Shown piece by piece: positions 18,574 to 28,393 of a stretch of DNA of 64,000 nucleotides; position 1 is the first letter of the stretch; each line of letters begins with the position of its first letter. The stretch is from the NCBI GenBank assembly GCA_030686115.1, contig CP131612.1, forward strand, positions 1,798,001-1,862,000, written 5' to 3'. The notes under the pieces are model-generated. The model was not told the DNA's origin, did no database searches, and saw only the letters and a program-made list of their open reading frames with translations. This stretch comes from Psychrobacter cibarius. Its GTDB lineage: Bacteria; Pseudomonadota; Gammaproteobacteria; Pseudomonadales; Moraxellaceae. The translations under genes and the position numbers were made by a program.

Positions 18574-19998
18574 ATGGACGCAGTGTCTAACACCCCATCT
18601 GCCCATACGATCGACCCCTCTTTCACTGACTATAAAGTCGCTGACATTAGCCTTGCTGACTACGGCCGCCGTGAAATCACTCTTGCTGAAGCTGAAATGC
18701 CTGCCCTAATGGGTTTGCGTCGTCGCTACGAATCCGATCAGCCGCTTAAAGGCGCGAAAATCGCTGGCTGTATCCATATGACCATCCAGACTGCCGTTCT
18801 TATCGAGACACTCGTCGCGCTAGGTGCTGAAGTACGTTGGACCTCATGTAATATCTTCTCAACTCAAGACCATGCTGCTGCTGCGATTGCTGCTGCAGGT
18901 ATCTCTGTTTATGCTTGGAAAGGCGAAACAGAAGAAGAGTACGAATGGTGCTTACGTCAGCAAATCCACGTTGGCGGCGAAGCCTCAGGTCAGCTTTGGG
19001 ATGCTAACCTAATTTTGGATGATGGCGGTGATTTGACCGCATTGATTCATAATGATTATGCCGAACTTCTTGATAGCATTCATGGTATCTCTGAAGAGAC
19101 GACTACAGGCGTCCATCGCTTAGTTGAAATGCTAAATAAAGGCACATTAAAAGTACCTGCTATCAACGTCAACGATGCAGTTACCAAATCTAAAAACGAC
19201 AACAAATACGGCTGCCGTCATAGCTTAAATGATGCTATCAAACGTGCAACTGACATGTTCCTTGCTGGTCGTCGCGCCTTAGTTATCGGTTATGGTGATG
19301 TTGGTAAAGGTTCTACGCAGAGCTTACGTCAAGAAGGTATGATTGTACGTGTCTCAGAAGTTGATCCTATCTGTGCGATGCAGGCATGTATGGACGGCTT
19401 TGAAGTATTATCACCTTACATCAATGGTGATAACACTGGCGGCGCAGAAAACATCAACACCCGTCTGCTTGAAGACACTGACATGATTGTCACGACTACT
19501 GGTAACTACCATGTTTGTGACAGACATATGCTAGCAGCCCTGAAACCTGGTGCTGTTGTATGTAACATCGGTCACTTTGATACCGAAATCGACACTCAGT
19601 TTATGCGTGATAACTGGCGCTGGGTTGAGATTAAGCCACAAGTCCATCAAATCTTCCGCTCAGATGATGAAAATGATTACTTAATTTTGCTTGCTGAAGG
19701 TCGTTTGGTAAACTTGGGTAATGCGACTGGTCACCCATCACGCGTGATGGACGGATCATTTGCTAACCAAGTATTGGCACAAATGTATTTGTTTGACGAG
19801 AAATTCGCAGACTTGCCAGCAGACGCACGTACTGACAATTTATACGTCAAAGTACTGCCTAAGAAGCTCGATGAAGAAGTCGCTGCGGCGATGGTTGCTG
19901 GTTTTAACGGTACTCTAACGAAGCTAACTGAAAAACAAGCAGAGTATTTGGGTGTGCCTGTCGAAGGTCCATTTAAGCCTGACGCTTATAAATACTAA
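18574..19998 (+). CDS. ahcY: S-adenosylhomocysteine hydrolase
   Basis: 474 residues. It splits SAH to homocysteine and adenosine in the methyl cycle, using bound NAD. Signatures: [15 protein letters not shown], the NAD-binding [11 protein letters not shown], catalytic [12 protein letters not shown] and the C-terminal PDAYKY that reaches into the neighbouring subunit's NAD site. SD AGGAG lies upstream of ATG 18574. The SAH riboswitch precedes it and metF follows 13 bp later, so SAH accumulation should raise both enzymes. Confidence 0.99.
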   Translation: MDAVSNTPSAHTIDPSFTDYKVADISLADYGRREITLAEAEMPALMGLRRRYESDQPLKGAKIAGCIHMTIQTAVLIETLVALGAEVRWTSCNIFSTQDHAAAAIAAAGISVYAWKGETEEEYEWCLRQQIHVGGEASGQLWDANLILDDGGDLTALIHNDYAELLDSIHGISEETTTGVHRLVEMLNKGTLKVPAINVNDAVTKSKNDNKYGCRHSLNDAIKRATDMFLAGRRALVIGYGDVGKGSTQSLRQEGMIVRVSEVDPICAMQACMDGFEVLSPYINGDNTGGAENINTRLLEDTDMIVTTTGNYHVCDRHMLAALKPGAVVCNIGHFDTEIDTQFMRDNWRWVEIKPQVHQIFRSDDENDYLILLAEGRLVNLGNATGHPSRVMDGSFANQVLAQMYLFDEKFADLPADARTDNLYVKVLPKKLDEEVAAAMVAGFNGTLTKLTEKQAEYLGVPVEGPFKPDAYKY

Positions 19999-20011
19999 AA
20001 GGAGCCAGACT

Positions 20012-20857
20012 GTGACTAAGCCTGCTTTCTCCTTTGAGTTTTTCCCTGCCAAAACCGAGCTAGGTCATGAAAAACTACTCAGTACTTATGATGAGTTGAA
20101 TAAGCTATCACCTGCGTATTTTTCGGTGACTTACGGTGCTGGGGGTTCAACCCGAAATCGCACTTTAGATATCGTCCAAGCACTATGCGCACGCGGCGAT
20201 ACTGACATTGCGCCGCATATATCTTGTATCGGTGATGATAAGGCGGAAATCGCTGAATTGCTCGATCTGTATAAAGGTTTGGGCATCAAGCGCTTAGTCG
20301 CCCTGCGTGGTGATTTACCGTCAGGTCAAGTCGGTATGGGCGAGCTGCCGTTTGCGTTAGACTTGGTGAAGTTTATCCGTGAATATTCAGGCGATCATTT
20401 CCATATCGAGGTCGCAGCGTATCCTGAAATGCATCCACAAGCGCGTAGCTTTGCGTTTGATATTGACAACTTGGTCAATAAATACCAAGCAGGTGCCAAT
20501 GCTTCAATCACCCAGTTTTTCTATAACGCTGATAGTTACTTATATTTGCGTGATACCTTAGAGAAGCGTGGTATTGACACGATTGCTCAGCCTTTAATCG
20601 CTGGTATCATGCCAATTACTAACTCAAGTAATTTGGTACGCTTTGCCGATAGCTGTGGCGCTGATATTCCGCGTTATGTACGTAAGCAGTTGTCTGACTT
20701 TGGCGATGACCGCAAAGCCATTCGTGAATTTGGTTTTGATGTCGTCTATCGTTTATGCGAGCGCTTAATTGCTGAGGGCGTACCTGCCATGCATTTTTAT
20801 AGCATGAATAAGGTTGAGCCAAACAAGCGCTTGATTGAAGCACTCGGCTTAGCTTAA
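20012..20857 (+). CDS. metF: 5,10-methylenetetrahydrofolate reductase
   Basis: 281 residues from GTG 20012, chosen because AAAGGAG lies 7-8 bases upstream and the protein then starts with the usual TKPAFSFEFFPAK; an upstream in-frame ATG inside ahcY is not used. It makes 5-methyl-THF with an FAD cofactor for methionine synthesis. Motifs: SFEFFPAKTELG, YGAGGSTRNRT, LVALRGDLP and the AAYPEMHPQA segment; the C-terminus ends MHFYSMNKVEPNKRLIEALG. Second gene of the riboswitch-controlled operon. Confidence 0.97.
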   Translation: MTKPAFSFEFFPAKTELGHEKLLSTYDELNKLSPAYFSVTYGAGGSTRNRTLDIVQALCARGDTDIAPHISCIGDDKAEIAELLDLYKGLGIKRLVALRGDLPSGQVGMGELPFALDLVKFIREYSGDHFHIEVAAYPEMHPQARSFAFDIDNLVNKYQAGANASITQFFYNADSYLYLRDTLEKRGIDTIAQPLIAGIMPITNSSNLVRFADSCGADIPRYVRKQLSDFGDDRKAIREFGFDVVYRLCERLIAEGVPAMHFYSMNKVEPNKRLIEALGLA

Positions 20858-20888
20858 TTGCTCATCGTATTTATCGAATATATTTTTT

Positions 20889-20923
20889 AAAGACTGGCGT
20901 TCCTAGGAGCGCCAGTCTTTTTG
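20889..20923 (+). terminator. Terminator of ahcY-metF
   Basis: 11-bp perfect stem AAAGACTGGCG / CGCCAGTCTTT, 10-base loop, ending TTTTT. Confidence 0.95.
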
Positions 20924-21035
20924 GTATAAGAATTGCACTAATGCAAATTCTACTAAAGATAATCCCTTTACCCTCTCAAACGATATTCTGCTAAGATATT
21001 TGAAAATATTATTCAAACAATAGGACTAAGCAACT

Positions 21036-21929
21036 GTGCGACGTTTTTTTTATGACACCAGCAATGACATCAGCGATGAAAGAAGCTCACTCCATCCTCA
21101 ACTTAGCACCTTGGCTATTGGAGATAGTACCGAATTAACAGAGAGTATCGTCCATCATTGGTGCCGTGTATTGCGTGCCAATATTGGCGATCAAGGCATA
21201 TTATTCGATGGCTTTGGCGGCGAGTATCAGGTGCAGCTACAAGCCATCAGCAAAAAACACGCCACTGTGACATTATTAGCACATGTAGATATTGACCGAA
21301 GTGCCGCTGTCTTCACTAAAATCGGTCTAGTGATGAGCCGCGGTGAACGCATGGACTATGCGATTCAAAAATCCACCGAGCTTGGTGTCACTGCCATTCA
21401 ATTGCTAAGTAGCCATCATGGCGAGGTCAATCTAAAGCCTGCCCAAGTAGAAAAAAAACTGGTACATTGGCAGCAAATTGCCATTGCCGCCTGTGAACAA
21501 TGCGGTCTTAACCGTCCACCGCTTATTATTGCGCCTGTGTCCATAAATGACTGGTTACAACAATCAGTGACTCACTCTGCCGATGCGCAAATGAACCTTC
21601 GCCCTCCTACTACCAGTACTATTGTCACAACCCTTAGCCAAGACCCTTATTATCAAATATTACAACAACCAGCAGATTTGCGTCTGCAACTGAGCGTACC
21701 AGCTGCAGGACAACCAGCAATGCCTAAGTCGCTACCAACAGTCTTAACGCAACAGTCTCCTTATATTGAGCTGCTAATAGGCCCTGAAGGTGGTCTGAGT
21801 GTTGATGAATGCCAGCAAGCAGCCAAAGCTGGTTTTGAACCTTGGCAAATTGGTCCAAGAATCTTACGCACCGAGACCGCACCCGTGGTGGCGTTGGCGA
21901 CTCTGCATGCTTTGAGCTATTATGGGTAA
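21036..21929 (+). CDS. rsmE: 16S rRNA m3U1498 methyltransferase
   Basis: 297 residues from GTG 21036 (MRRFFYD, the usual RsmE start). It methylates U1498 of 16S rRNA with SAM. N-terminal PUA-like part with HHWCRVLRANIGDQG; SPOUT methyltransferase part with QKSTELGVTAIQLL, QIAIAACEQCGLNRPP, LLIGPEGGLSVDEC and LGPRILRTETAPVVAL-type trefoil knot (here IGPRILRTETAPVVAL). About 50 residues (near 185-235) are inserted between the two SAM-site halves, compared with the 243-residue E. coli enzyme. Confidence 0.96.
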   Translation: MRRFFYDTSNDISDERSSLHPQLSTLAIGDSTELTESIVHHWCRVLRANIGDQGILFDGFGGEYQVQLQAISKKHATVTLLAHVDIDRSAAVFTKIGLVMSRGERMDYAIQKSTELGVTAIQLLSSHHGEVNLKPAQVEKKLVHWQQIAIAACEQCGLNRPPLIIAPVSINDWLQQSVTHSADAQMNLRPPTTSTIVTTLSQDPYYQILQQPADLRLQLSVPAAGQPAMPKSLPTVLTQQSPYIELLIGPEGGLSVDECQQAAKAGFEPWQIGPRILRTETAPVVALATLHALSYYG

Positions 21930-21971
21930 ATACCCTATGCGTAATCCTAATTGCTGTTCCATTTCGACGTG

Positions 21972-23696
21972 ATGAGTCCAACTATGACTGCTTTCGCCCC
22001 TATTTCAATCGCAGACAAGCAGCAACTGCTGGCCGAGTTATGTGAGCAGCTTGATGATGCTATATTCATCTTGGATGCCAATTTACGCTATCTATCGGTC
22101 AATGCCAGTTATGAGATTATCATTGGCTACAGTGAGTCATTTTTGCTTGGCAGACCACTTGGTGTTTATGCAGCAGAATTTTTATCAGATGAAGAAAGAG
22201 CTGTCTTAGCAGATATCACTGACCATCTAGACTGCAATGGTTTTTATGAAAACGACTTTTCGATGCTGAACCGTTATGGACAAATACTTGACTGTCACAT
22301 GACTTATCGCAAAATCTGTGTCAATCATAGAACTTACTATATCGGTATGGTGCGTGATATGTCCGCGGTCGTCAAAGATCAAAAGCAAGTGGCTCATTTG
22401 CTCAATTATGATCAATTGACTGGGTTACCAAACCGTAAAGTTTTCTTGAGTCAGACCAGCGACCTATTGTTGGACAGTTATCAAGAAGTCGTAATTGTGC
22501 GCTTCAATATTGACCGTTATCGCAATCTAGCAAGCTTGCTTGGCCCTGACGGCATCAACACCTTGGTAAAGAACTTTGTCACACGCCTGAAGAACCTCAA
22601 GCTCGATAATTTACATTGTTTTTCTCATTTTGGCGGCGATGATTTTGCGTTATTATTTGAATCCAATGACGCTAATATGGTACGTCATCAGCTAGATAGC
22701 TTGATGCAAATGTGTGAACGCCCCTTCTCCTTAGATGAAAACACTGCGACAGATGCCAAGATTTATTGTCATATTTCCGTCGGGGTCAGTTACTTTCCCA
22801 CTAACGACGACGAAGTGACAGGATTATTGACCAAGGCTGAAAAAGCCCTGCATTATGTCAAGCAGCAAGGCGGTGATGACATTTGCTGGTATGATACGGC
22901 CATTGACGAAGCCACTGCGGGTAGCTTGCAGTTAGAGACAGAACTTAGAGCCGCCACCACTGAAAATCAGTTTGTTCCTTATTATCAACCAAAGTTTGAG
23001 CTGGCTACGGGCATCATTATTGGTTTTGAAGCGCTGGTACGTTGGCAACACCCGACTCGCGGACTGCTAAAGCCGATACATTTTATCAATGCCATTATCA
23101 CTCATAAACTGTCGTTTGAGTTGTTCTCGCACATGGCGATTCAAATTGCTAAGCAGTTATCGACTTGGCAACAGCAAGGGTTTTGTCAACATATCTGTAT
23201 CAATGCAGATGCCGCCGAATTTAGCCACCCTGAGTTTTCTGAGATGGTGAGCAGTTTACTGGTGCAACACCATATTTCTGCGCATCAGCTACATATTGAA
23301 GTCACTGAATCATCGTTAATTCAGCGTCATGCAAATGTCAAAAAACAGCTTACTTTGCTCAAAGAGCTGGGAATTTGTCTGGCGTTGGATGACTTTGGCA
23401 CCGGTTATGCCTCTTTGAGTTACTTACAAGAATATCCGTTTGATTTTATTAAAATTGATAAAAGCTTTATATCCAACATCGACACCGATCGTACCCAACA
23501 TGCCATTGTAAAAGCTATTTTAGACTTGGCAATGGCACTTGATATGCAGGTAGTCGCCGAAGGCATCGAAACCGAACAACAGCGCGATGTGTTGCTAAAA
23601 ATGGGCTGTCAACAGGGTCAAGGCTATTGGTTTGGCAAACCAGTGCCAGCAGAGGCTGCGACTGAGATGTTGATTCAGCAGTACGCCGCCAAATAA
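21972..23696 (+). CDS. PAS-GGDEF-EAL protein, probable c-di-GMP phosphodiesterase
   Basis: 574 residues from ATG 21972; the longest open frame begins at a TTG six codons earlier with no clear SD. PAS domain about 20-140, GGDEF domain about 150-310, EAL domain about 325-570. The GGDEF signature is GGDDF and the usual first metal aspartate motif (DxD) reads NID, so cyclase activity is doubtful. EAL residues look intact: EALVRWQHP, ESSLIQRH, LDDFGTGYASL, IKIDKSFI and VVAEGIET. No membrane segment is seen. It starts 42 bp after rsmE on the same strand. Confidence 0.9.
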   Translation: MSPTMTAFAPISIADKQQLLAELCEQLDDAIFILDANLRYLSVNASYEIIIGYSESFLLGRPLGVYAAEFLSDEERAVLADITDHLDCNGFYENDFSMLNRYGQILDCHMTYRKICVNHRTYYIGMVRDMSAVVKDQKQVAHLLNYDQLTGLPNRKVFLSQTSDLLLDSYQEVVIVRFNIDRYRNLASLLGPDGINTLVKNFVTRLKNLKLDNLHCFSHFGGDDFALLFESNDANMVRHQLDSLMQMCERPFSLDENTATDAKIYCHISVGVSYFPTNDDEVTGLLTKAEKALHYVKQQGGDDICWYDTAIDEATAGSLQLETELRAATTENQFVPYYQPKFELATGIIIGFEALVRWQHPTRGLLKPIHFINAIITHKLSFELFSHMAIQIAKQLSTWQQQGFCQHICINADAAEFSHPEFSEMVSSLLVQHHISAHQLHIEVTESSLIQRHANVKKQLTLLKELGICLALDDFGTGYASLSYLQEYPFDFIKIDKSFISNIDTDRTQHAIVKAILDLAMALDMQVVAEGIETEQQRDVLLKMGCQQGQGYWFGKPVPAEAATEMLIQQYAAK

Positions 23697-24089
23697 ACCC
23701 CCTTTAACGGATGTTTATTTATCCAGTATCATTAGTATTTTCATATGCTTATTCGCATGTCCTCTTAACGCCTAACGTCGATTGTATAACCGATGCAAGA
23801 TAGGTTCATGACTTATCAGTGCTGTCACCAAACTTGTATAATCCCCTCTGAAAGCCTATCTTTTATAGTGAATTTGTTAGAGCTTATTAAGTTTCAAGCT
23901 TACTCTGACCATCGCCATTCTTTTCAATACTATTTTATATAGCCGACAACATCGTCAATCTGCATTATTGCCTAGCAATTATATGGGCTCGTTAGATTAA
24001 TATGGGCTGGACTTGTGCACTAAATAACAGTGCAGTCATGTGCCTACCCTTGATGATGATTGGTTATATTCTCAAAAGGACAGGAAGTT
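23697..24089. other. Intergenic region upstream of first acyl-CoA dehydrogenase
   Basis: 393 bases with no convincing gene. It contains an inverted repeat TGCACT-N7-AGTGCA at 24016-24034, about 56 bp before the start codon, in a position where a regulator could bind. I found no clear terminator for the PAS-GGDEF-EAL gene. Confidence 0.6.
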
Positions 24090-25883
24090 ATGCAATACAA
24101 AGCGCCCTTACGTGACATTCAATTCGTGATGCATGAGTTACTCGACAGCGAAAGCCATTATAAAACCCTGCCAGCATTCCAAGAAGCGGATCGCGAGCTA
24201 ATGGACAGCCTGTTTGAAATGGCGGCAAGCTTTGCTGAAAATGAGCTATCACCATTGAATCAAAGTGGTGACGCTGAAGGCTGCCAGTTTAACAATGGTC
24301 AAGTCACTACGCCAAAGGGCTTTAAAGAAGCATACAAAGCGTATTGTGAGCTTGGTTTTCCAGCCTTATCTGCTGAAGAAGACTTCGGTGGTCAAAACAT
24401 GCCGTTTTCATTATCGACCGTCATTAATGAAATGGTTGGTACGGCTAACTGGTCATTCTCTATGTACCCTGGTTTATCGCATGGTGCCATTCAAACCATC
24501 GAGCATCACGGTACGGATGAGCAAAAAGACATATATTTAGAAAAAATGATCAGCGGTGAATGGTCAGGCACCATGTGCTTGACTGAAGCACATGCAGGTT
24601 CTGATCTGGGTATTATCCGTACCAAAGCTGAGCCTAAAGAAGATGGCAGCTATAGCATCACTGGTCAAAAAATCTTCATTTCAGCGGGTGAGCATGACTT
24701 AACGGACAATATCATTCACATTGTCTTGGCTCGTCTACCAGGCGCGCCTGCTGGCACAAAAGGCATCTCACTGTTTATCGTTCCTAAGGTAACGGTCAAC
24801 GAAGATGGTAGCCTAGGTGAAAACAATAACGTCGTTTGTGGCTCTATCGAACACAAAATGGGTATCAAAGCCTCAGCCACTTGCGTGATGAACTTTGATG
24901 GCGCAACGGGTTATCTGATTGGCCCTGAAAACCGTGGTCTACAATGCATGTTTACCTTTATGAACGTGGCGCGTATTGGTACCGCAGTGCAAGGTTTAAC
25001 CGCAGCAGAATATGCGTTCCAAGGCTCATTGACTTATGCCAAAGATCGTCTAGCGATGCGTTCATTATCTGGTGTTAAAGCCCCTGAAAAAGCAGCTGAC
25101 CCTATCATCGTTCATCCAGCGGTTCGTAACATGCTGTTGACTGAAAAAGCCTTTGCTGAAGGTGGTCGTGCTTTAGTCTATTACCTCTCACATTTTGCCG
25201 ATACCGTCGCAAAAGGCGAAGGCGATGCGCTTAAATTTGCTGATCAAATGTTGTCACTATTGACACCTATTGCTAAAGCTTTCTTGACTGAAACGGGTCT
25301 AGAAGCGGCTAACCATGGCGTACAGGTTTATGGTGGTCATGGCTTTATCAGCGAATGGGGCATGGAGCAAAACGTGCGTGATACGCGTATTGCTTGCTTA
25401 TACGAAGGTACTACTGAAATCCAAGCACTCGATCTACTAGGTCGTAAAGTATTGGGCTCACAAGGCAAACTGCTTGCAAACTTTGTTAAAATCATTCAGA
25501 CATTCTGTGAAGAAAATAAAGAAAACGACGAGATGGGTCAGTTTATTCGCCCACTTGCCAAACACCTTAAAGAATGGGGTGATTTGACTGCACGCATCGG
25601 CATGCAAGCCACTGAAAACCCAGATGCAGTTGGCGGCGCTGCGGTTGATTACATGTATTTCAGCGGTTATGTAACGCTAGCCTACTTATGGGCACGCATG
25701 GCATTAGTAGCACAAACTGAACTTGCTAACGGTACTAGCGAACAAGCCTTCTACGACGCGAAAGTAAAAACCGCGCAGTTCTACTTTGCTAAGCTATTGC
25801 CACGTACCACCACTCACGTACAGCGTATCAGCACTGGTGTTGAACCATACATGAGCATGGACGTTGATCAGTTCGCTTTTTAA
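24090..25883 (+). CDS. Acyl-CoA dehydrogenase (DmdC/FadE5-like, long type), copy 1
   Basis: 597 residues from ATG 24090, chosen for the SD AGGAAG just upstream; the earlier TTG at 24060 lacks one. It oxidises acyl-CoA thioesters at the alpha-beta bond with FAD. N-terminus MQYKAPLRDIQFVMHELL and the C-terminal extension identify the approximately 600-residue subfamily that includes DmdC. Motifs: MCLTEAHAGSDLG (FAD site), MGIKASATCVMNFDGA, YGGHGFISEWG and RIACLYEGTTEIQALDLLGRK with the catalytic Glu. A related gene follows after a terminator. The substrate cannot be told from sequence. Confidence 0.92.
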   Translation: MQYKAPLRDIQFVMHELLDSESHYKTLPAFQEADRELMDSLFEMAASFAENELSPLNQSGDAEGCQFNNGQVTTPKGFKEAYKAYCELGFPALSAEEDFGGQNMPFSLSTVINEMVGTANWSFSMYPGLSHGAIQTIEHHGTDEQKDIYLEKMISGEWSGTMCLTEAHAGSDLGIIRTKAEPKEDGSYSITGQKIFISAGEHDLTDNIIHIVLARLPGAPAGTKGISLFIVPKVTVNEDGSLGENNNVVCGSIEHKMGIKASATCVMNFDGATGYLIGPENRGLQCMFTFMNVARIGTAVQGLTAAEYAFQGSLTYAKDRLAMRSLSGVKAPEKAADPIIVHPAVRNMLLTEKAFAEGGRALVYYLSHFADTVAKGEGDALKFADQMLSLLTPIAKAFLTETGLEAANHGVQVYGGHGFISEWGMEQNVRDTRIACLYEGTTEIQALDLLGRKVLGSQGKLLANFVKIIQTFCEENKENDEMGQFIRPLAKHLKEWGDLTARIGMQATENPDAVGGAAVDYMYFSGYVTLAYLWARMALVAQTELANGTSEQAFYDAKVKTAQFYFAKLLPRTTTHVQRISTGVEPYMSMDVDQFAF

Positions 25884-26203
25884 TTAGACGTTAAATACTG
25901 CTAATACTGTATTTTTATCGGCAACATACTCAGGTGTGTTGCCGATTTTCTTAGCGCTATTAAAATTAATAACGAGTAGAGTCAACACTGTCAAAAAACC
26001 TAACCTTTTGTAAAAACCTATTCTTATTTTTATAAAGGCTATCCTTTATCAATACTTTTGGTGTACGCACAATTCACGAAGAAACACACCCGTGCGCAAG
26101 CTTATTTGCTAAACTTTGATTATTAACCGCTAAGGTTAGACCAAAAGAACAATTGATATCTTTAACAACTTTAATTTTATTTATTTGAACCAAAGGAATG
26201 TTT
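25884..26203. other. Gap between the two acyl-CoA dehydrogenases
   Basis: 320 bases. Apart from the terminator at 25917-25950 and the SD AAAGGA before the second gene, I see nothing recognisable. Confidence 0.6.
25917..25950 (+). terminator. Terminator of acyl-CoA dehydrogenase copy 1
   Basis: 13-bp stem ATCGGCAACATAC / GTGTGTTGCCGAT with one G-U pair, tetraloop, followed by TTTTC. Confidence 0.85.
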
Positions 26204-27988
26204 ATGGCTGTTTATAATGCCCCTCTGAATGACATGCGCTTTATCTTAAATGATGTATTTAACGCGCCTAAATTTTGGCAAAACAACGAAAACTTAGCTC
26301 ATGTCGACATGGAAACCGTCGATATGATTTTGGAAGAAATGGCAAAACTGTCAAAAAACATTCTCTTGCCAATCAACCGCAGCGGCGATGAAGAAGGCGC
26401 AACCTTTGAAGGTAATGGCGTCGTCACGACTCCTACTGGATTTAAAGAAGCGTATAAACAGTATGCTGAATCAGGCTGGGTTGGCTTAAGCGGTAACGCT
26501 GAATACGGTGGTCAAGGTTTCCCAAAAATGGTGACTATGCTGACTGAAGAGATGGTATTCACTGCCAACCAATCATTTGCGCTATATCCAAACCTAACCG
26601 TTGGTGCAACGCTTTGCCTAAACGCAGCGGCGTCTGAAGAACAAAAGCAAACTTACCTAGAAAAAATGTACAACGGCGAGTGGGCGGGCACCATGTGCTT
26701 GACAGAGCCACATGCTGGTACTGACTTAGGTATCATCAAAACAAAAGCTATCCCTAATGATGACGGTAGCTATGATATCTCTGGTACCAAAATCTTTATC
26801 ACTGGCGGCGAGCATGACTTAACCGAAAATATCATTCATTTGGTATTGGCAAAAACCCCTAACGCGCCAGAAGGCTCAAAAGGTATTTCACTATTTGTCG
26901 TACCAAAATTTTTGGTCAATGCAGATGGCAGCTTAGGCGAGCGTAACACCCTAGCAGTCGGCTCTATCGAGCATAAAATGGGTATCAAAGCCTCAGCCAC
27001 TTGTGTCATGAACTTTGACAGCGCTAAAGGCTGGATGGTTGGTGCCGAAAACACGGGTCTGTCATCAATGTTCATTATGATGAACTATGAGCGTGTCACT
27101 ATGGGTCTGCAAGGCCTTGGTGGTTCTGAGCTTGCTTATCAGAATGCGGCGTTATATGCCAATGACCGTGGTCAAGGTCGTAGCGATACTCAGCTACAAA
27201 GTCCAGAAAAACCAGCCGATGCCATCATTCATCATGCCGATGTGCGCCGTATGCTATTAAATGCCAAAGCCAATACCGAAGCCTCACGTTGCTTTGCGAT
27301 GTACGTGGCTAAAAATCTTGATGAAGAGAAATTTAGTACTGATCCAGAGGCTGCGCAAGCTGCTGCCGCACGTGTTGCTCTATTGACGCCAGTGGCTAAA
27401 GCGTTCTTGACTGATAAAGCATTAGAAGCCACCATTGATTGCCAGCAAGTATTCGGTGGCCATGGCTACATCCGCGAATGGAGTATGGAGCAAATCGTTC
27501 GTGATACCCGTATTGCGCAGATTTATGAAGGTACCAACGGTATTCAAGCACTTGACTTACTGGGTCGTAAAGTGGCGAAAAATAACGGCAAATACGTTAC
27601 CCATTTCTTAGGTGAAATTCGTGATTTCGTCAATAACATGCAAGCGGATCATGGCATCAAACAAGCAACGCTAGATGCTGCCGACACGATTGAAGCATTG
27701 ACAAACACTGTGCTTAGCAACATTAGCGAGCGTAAAAACGAAGTCAATGGCTGTGCCGTTGACTACATGCATGCCTTTGGTTACCTCGCTTATTCGTATA
27801 TGTTTGCGTTGATGGTAGAAGCCGCTAACGGTAAAGAAGGTGAGTTTTATACCAATAAAGCCAAGCTTGCCGATTATTTCGTCGGGCGTATTTTGCCACG
27901 CATTGATGCTCATGCACAAATGGTTCAAGCTGGTAGTGATCCAATGATGAACTTTGATCTTAGCTACTTTGATGTACCTGCTAGCTAA
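26204..27988 (+). CDS. Acyl-CoA dehydrogenase (DmdC/FadE5-like, long type), copy 2
   Basis: 594 residues from ATG 26204 (AAAGGA 6 bases upstream; ATG 26198 overlaps the SD). Same subfamily and architecture as the preceding gene: MAVYNAPLNDMRFIL, MCLTEPHAGTDLG, MGIKASATCVMNFDSA, FGGHGYIREWS and RIAQIYEGTNGIQALDLLGRK. The two proteins align along their whole length with high identity in the motifs, so they are paralogues, but the divergence elsewhere suggests different chain-length or branched substrates. Each has its own terminator, so they are not strictly co-transcribed. Confidence 0.92.
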   Translation: MAVYNAPLNDMRFILNDVFNAPKFWQNNENLAHVDMETVDMILEEMAKLSKNILLPINRSGDEEGATFEGNGVVTTPTGFKEAYKQYAESGWVGLSGNAEYGGQGFPKMVTMLTEEMVFTANQSFALYPNLTVGATLCLNAAASEEQKQTYLEKMYNGEWAGTMCLTEPHAGTDLGIIKTKAIPNDDGSYDISGTKIFITGGEHDLTENIIHLVLAKTPNAPEGSKGISLFVVPKFLVNADGSLGERNTLAVGSIEHKMGIKASATCVMNFDSAKGWMVGAENTGLSSMFIMMNYERVTMGLQGLGGSELAYQNAALYANDRGQGRSDTQLQSPEKPADAIIHHADVRRMLLNAKANTEASRCFAMYVAKNLDEEKFSTDPEAAQAAAARVALLTPVAKAFLTDKALEATIDCQQVFGGHGYIREWSMEQIVRDTRIAQIYEGTNGIQALDLLGRKVAKNNGKYVTHFLGEIRDFVNNMQADHGIKQATLDAADTIEALTNTVLSNISERKNEVNGCAVDYMHAFGYLAYSYMFALMVEAANGKEGEFYTNKAKLADYFVGRILPRIDAHAQMVQAGSDPMMNFDLSYFDVPAS

Positions 27989-28393
27989 TTTCTTACTTTT
28001 ATAATAAAGTAAGCCATACCGCACTACGATAAGGGGACAGTCACGCTACTGTCCCTTTTTTTGCCAAAAATATCATCACAGTGATGGTTTCCACAATCGA
28101 TATAATGAGCGCCACAAAATAACTGCTAACAAAATAATTAACCGCTCAGGCATTGTTACGATTAAAATAACGCAAAGTCACAACATTAAGATTGCTACAA
28201 ATATCTTTAATGCCGAAACCAATAAGCTCTGAACCAATGACTTCCAAATTAGTGAGCTGCAAATTAGAAACCTAACCATCAATAGTGGTAGATATCGCGA
28301 CATTGATAACCAATATAGCCATTCAAAGCGCTTATATCTTTGCTCATACTCAATAATAACAATGACTGAAATAACCACCACAAGGGATGCAAT
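27989..28393. other. Intergenic region before the COG4389 gene
   Basis: 405 bases, AT-rich; it contains the terminator at 28031-28062 and no recognisable gene. Several ATAAC/AAAATAA strings recur without forming an ordered repeat. Confidence 0.6.
28031..28062 (+). terminator. Terminator of acyl-CoA dehydrogenase copy 2
   Basis: Stem GGGACAG / CTGTCCC flanked by A and T runs (AAGG..., T7). Confidence 0.9.

Noticed and set aside
19952..20011. Longer metF starting inside ahcY
   Set aside because: The GTG at 20012 has a strong SD at correct spacing and gives the family N-terminus.
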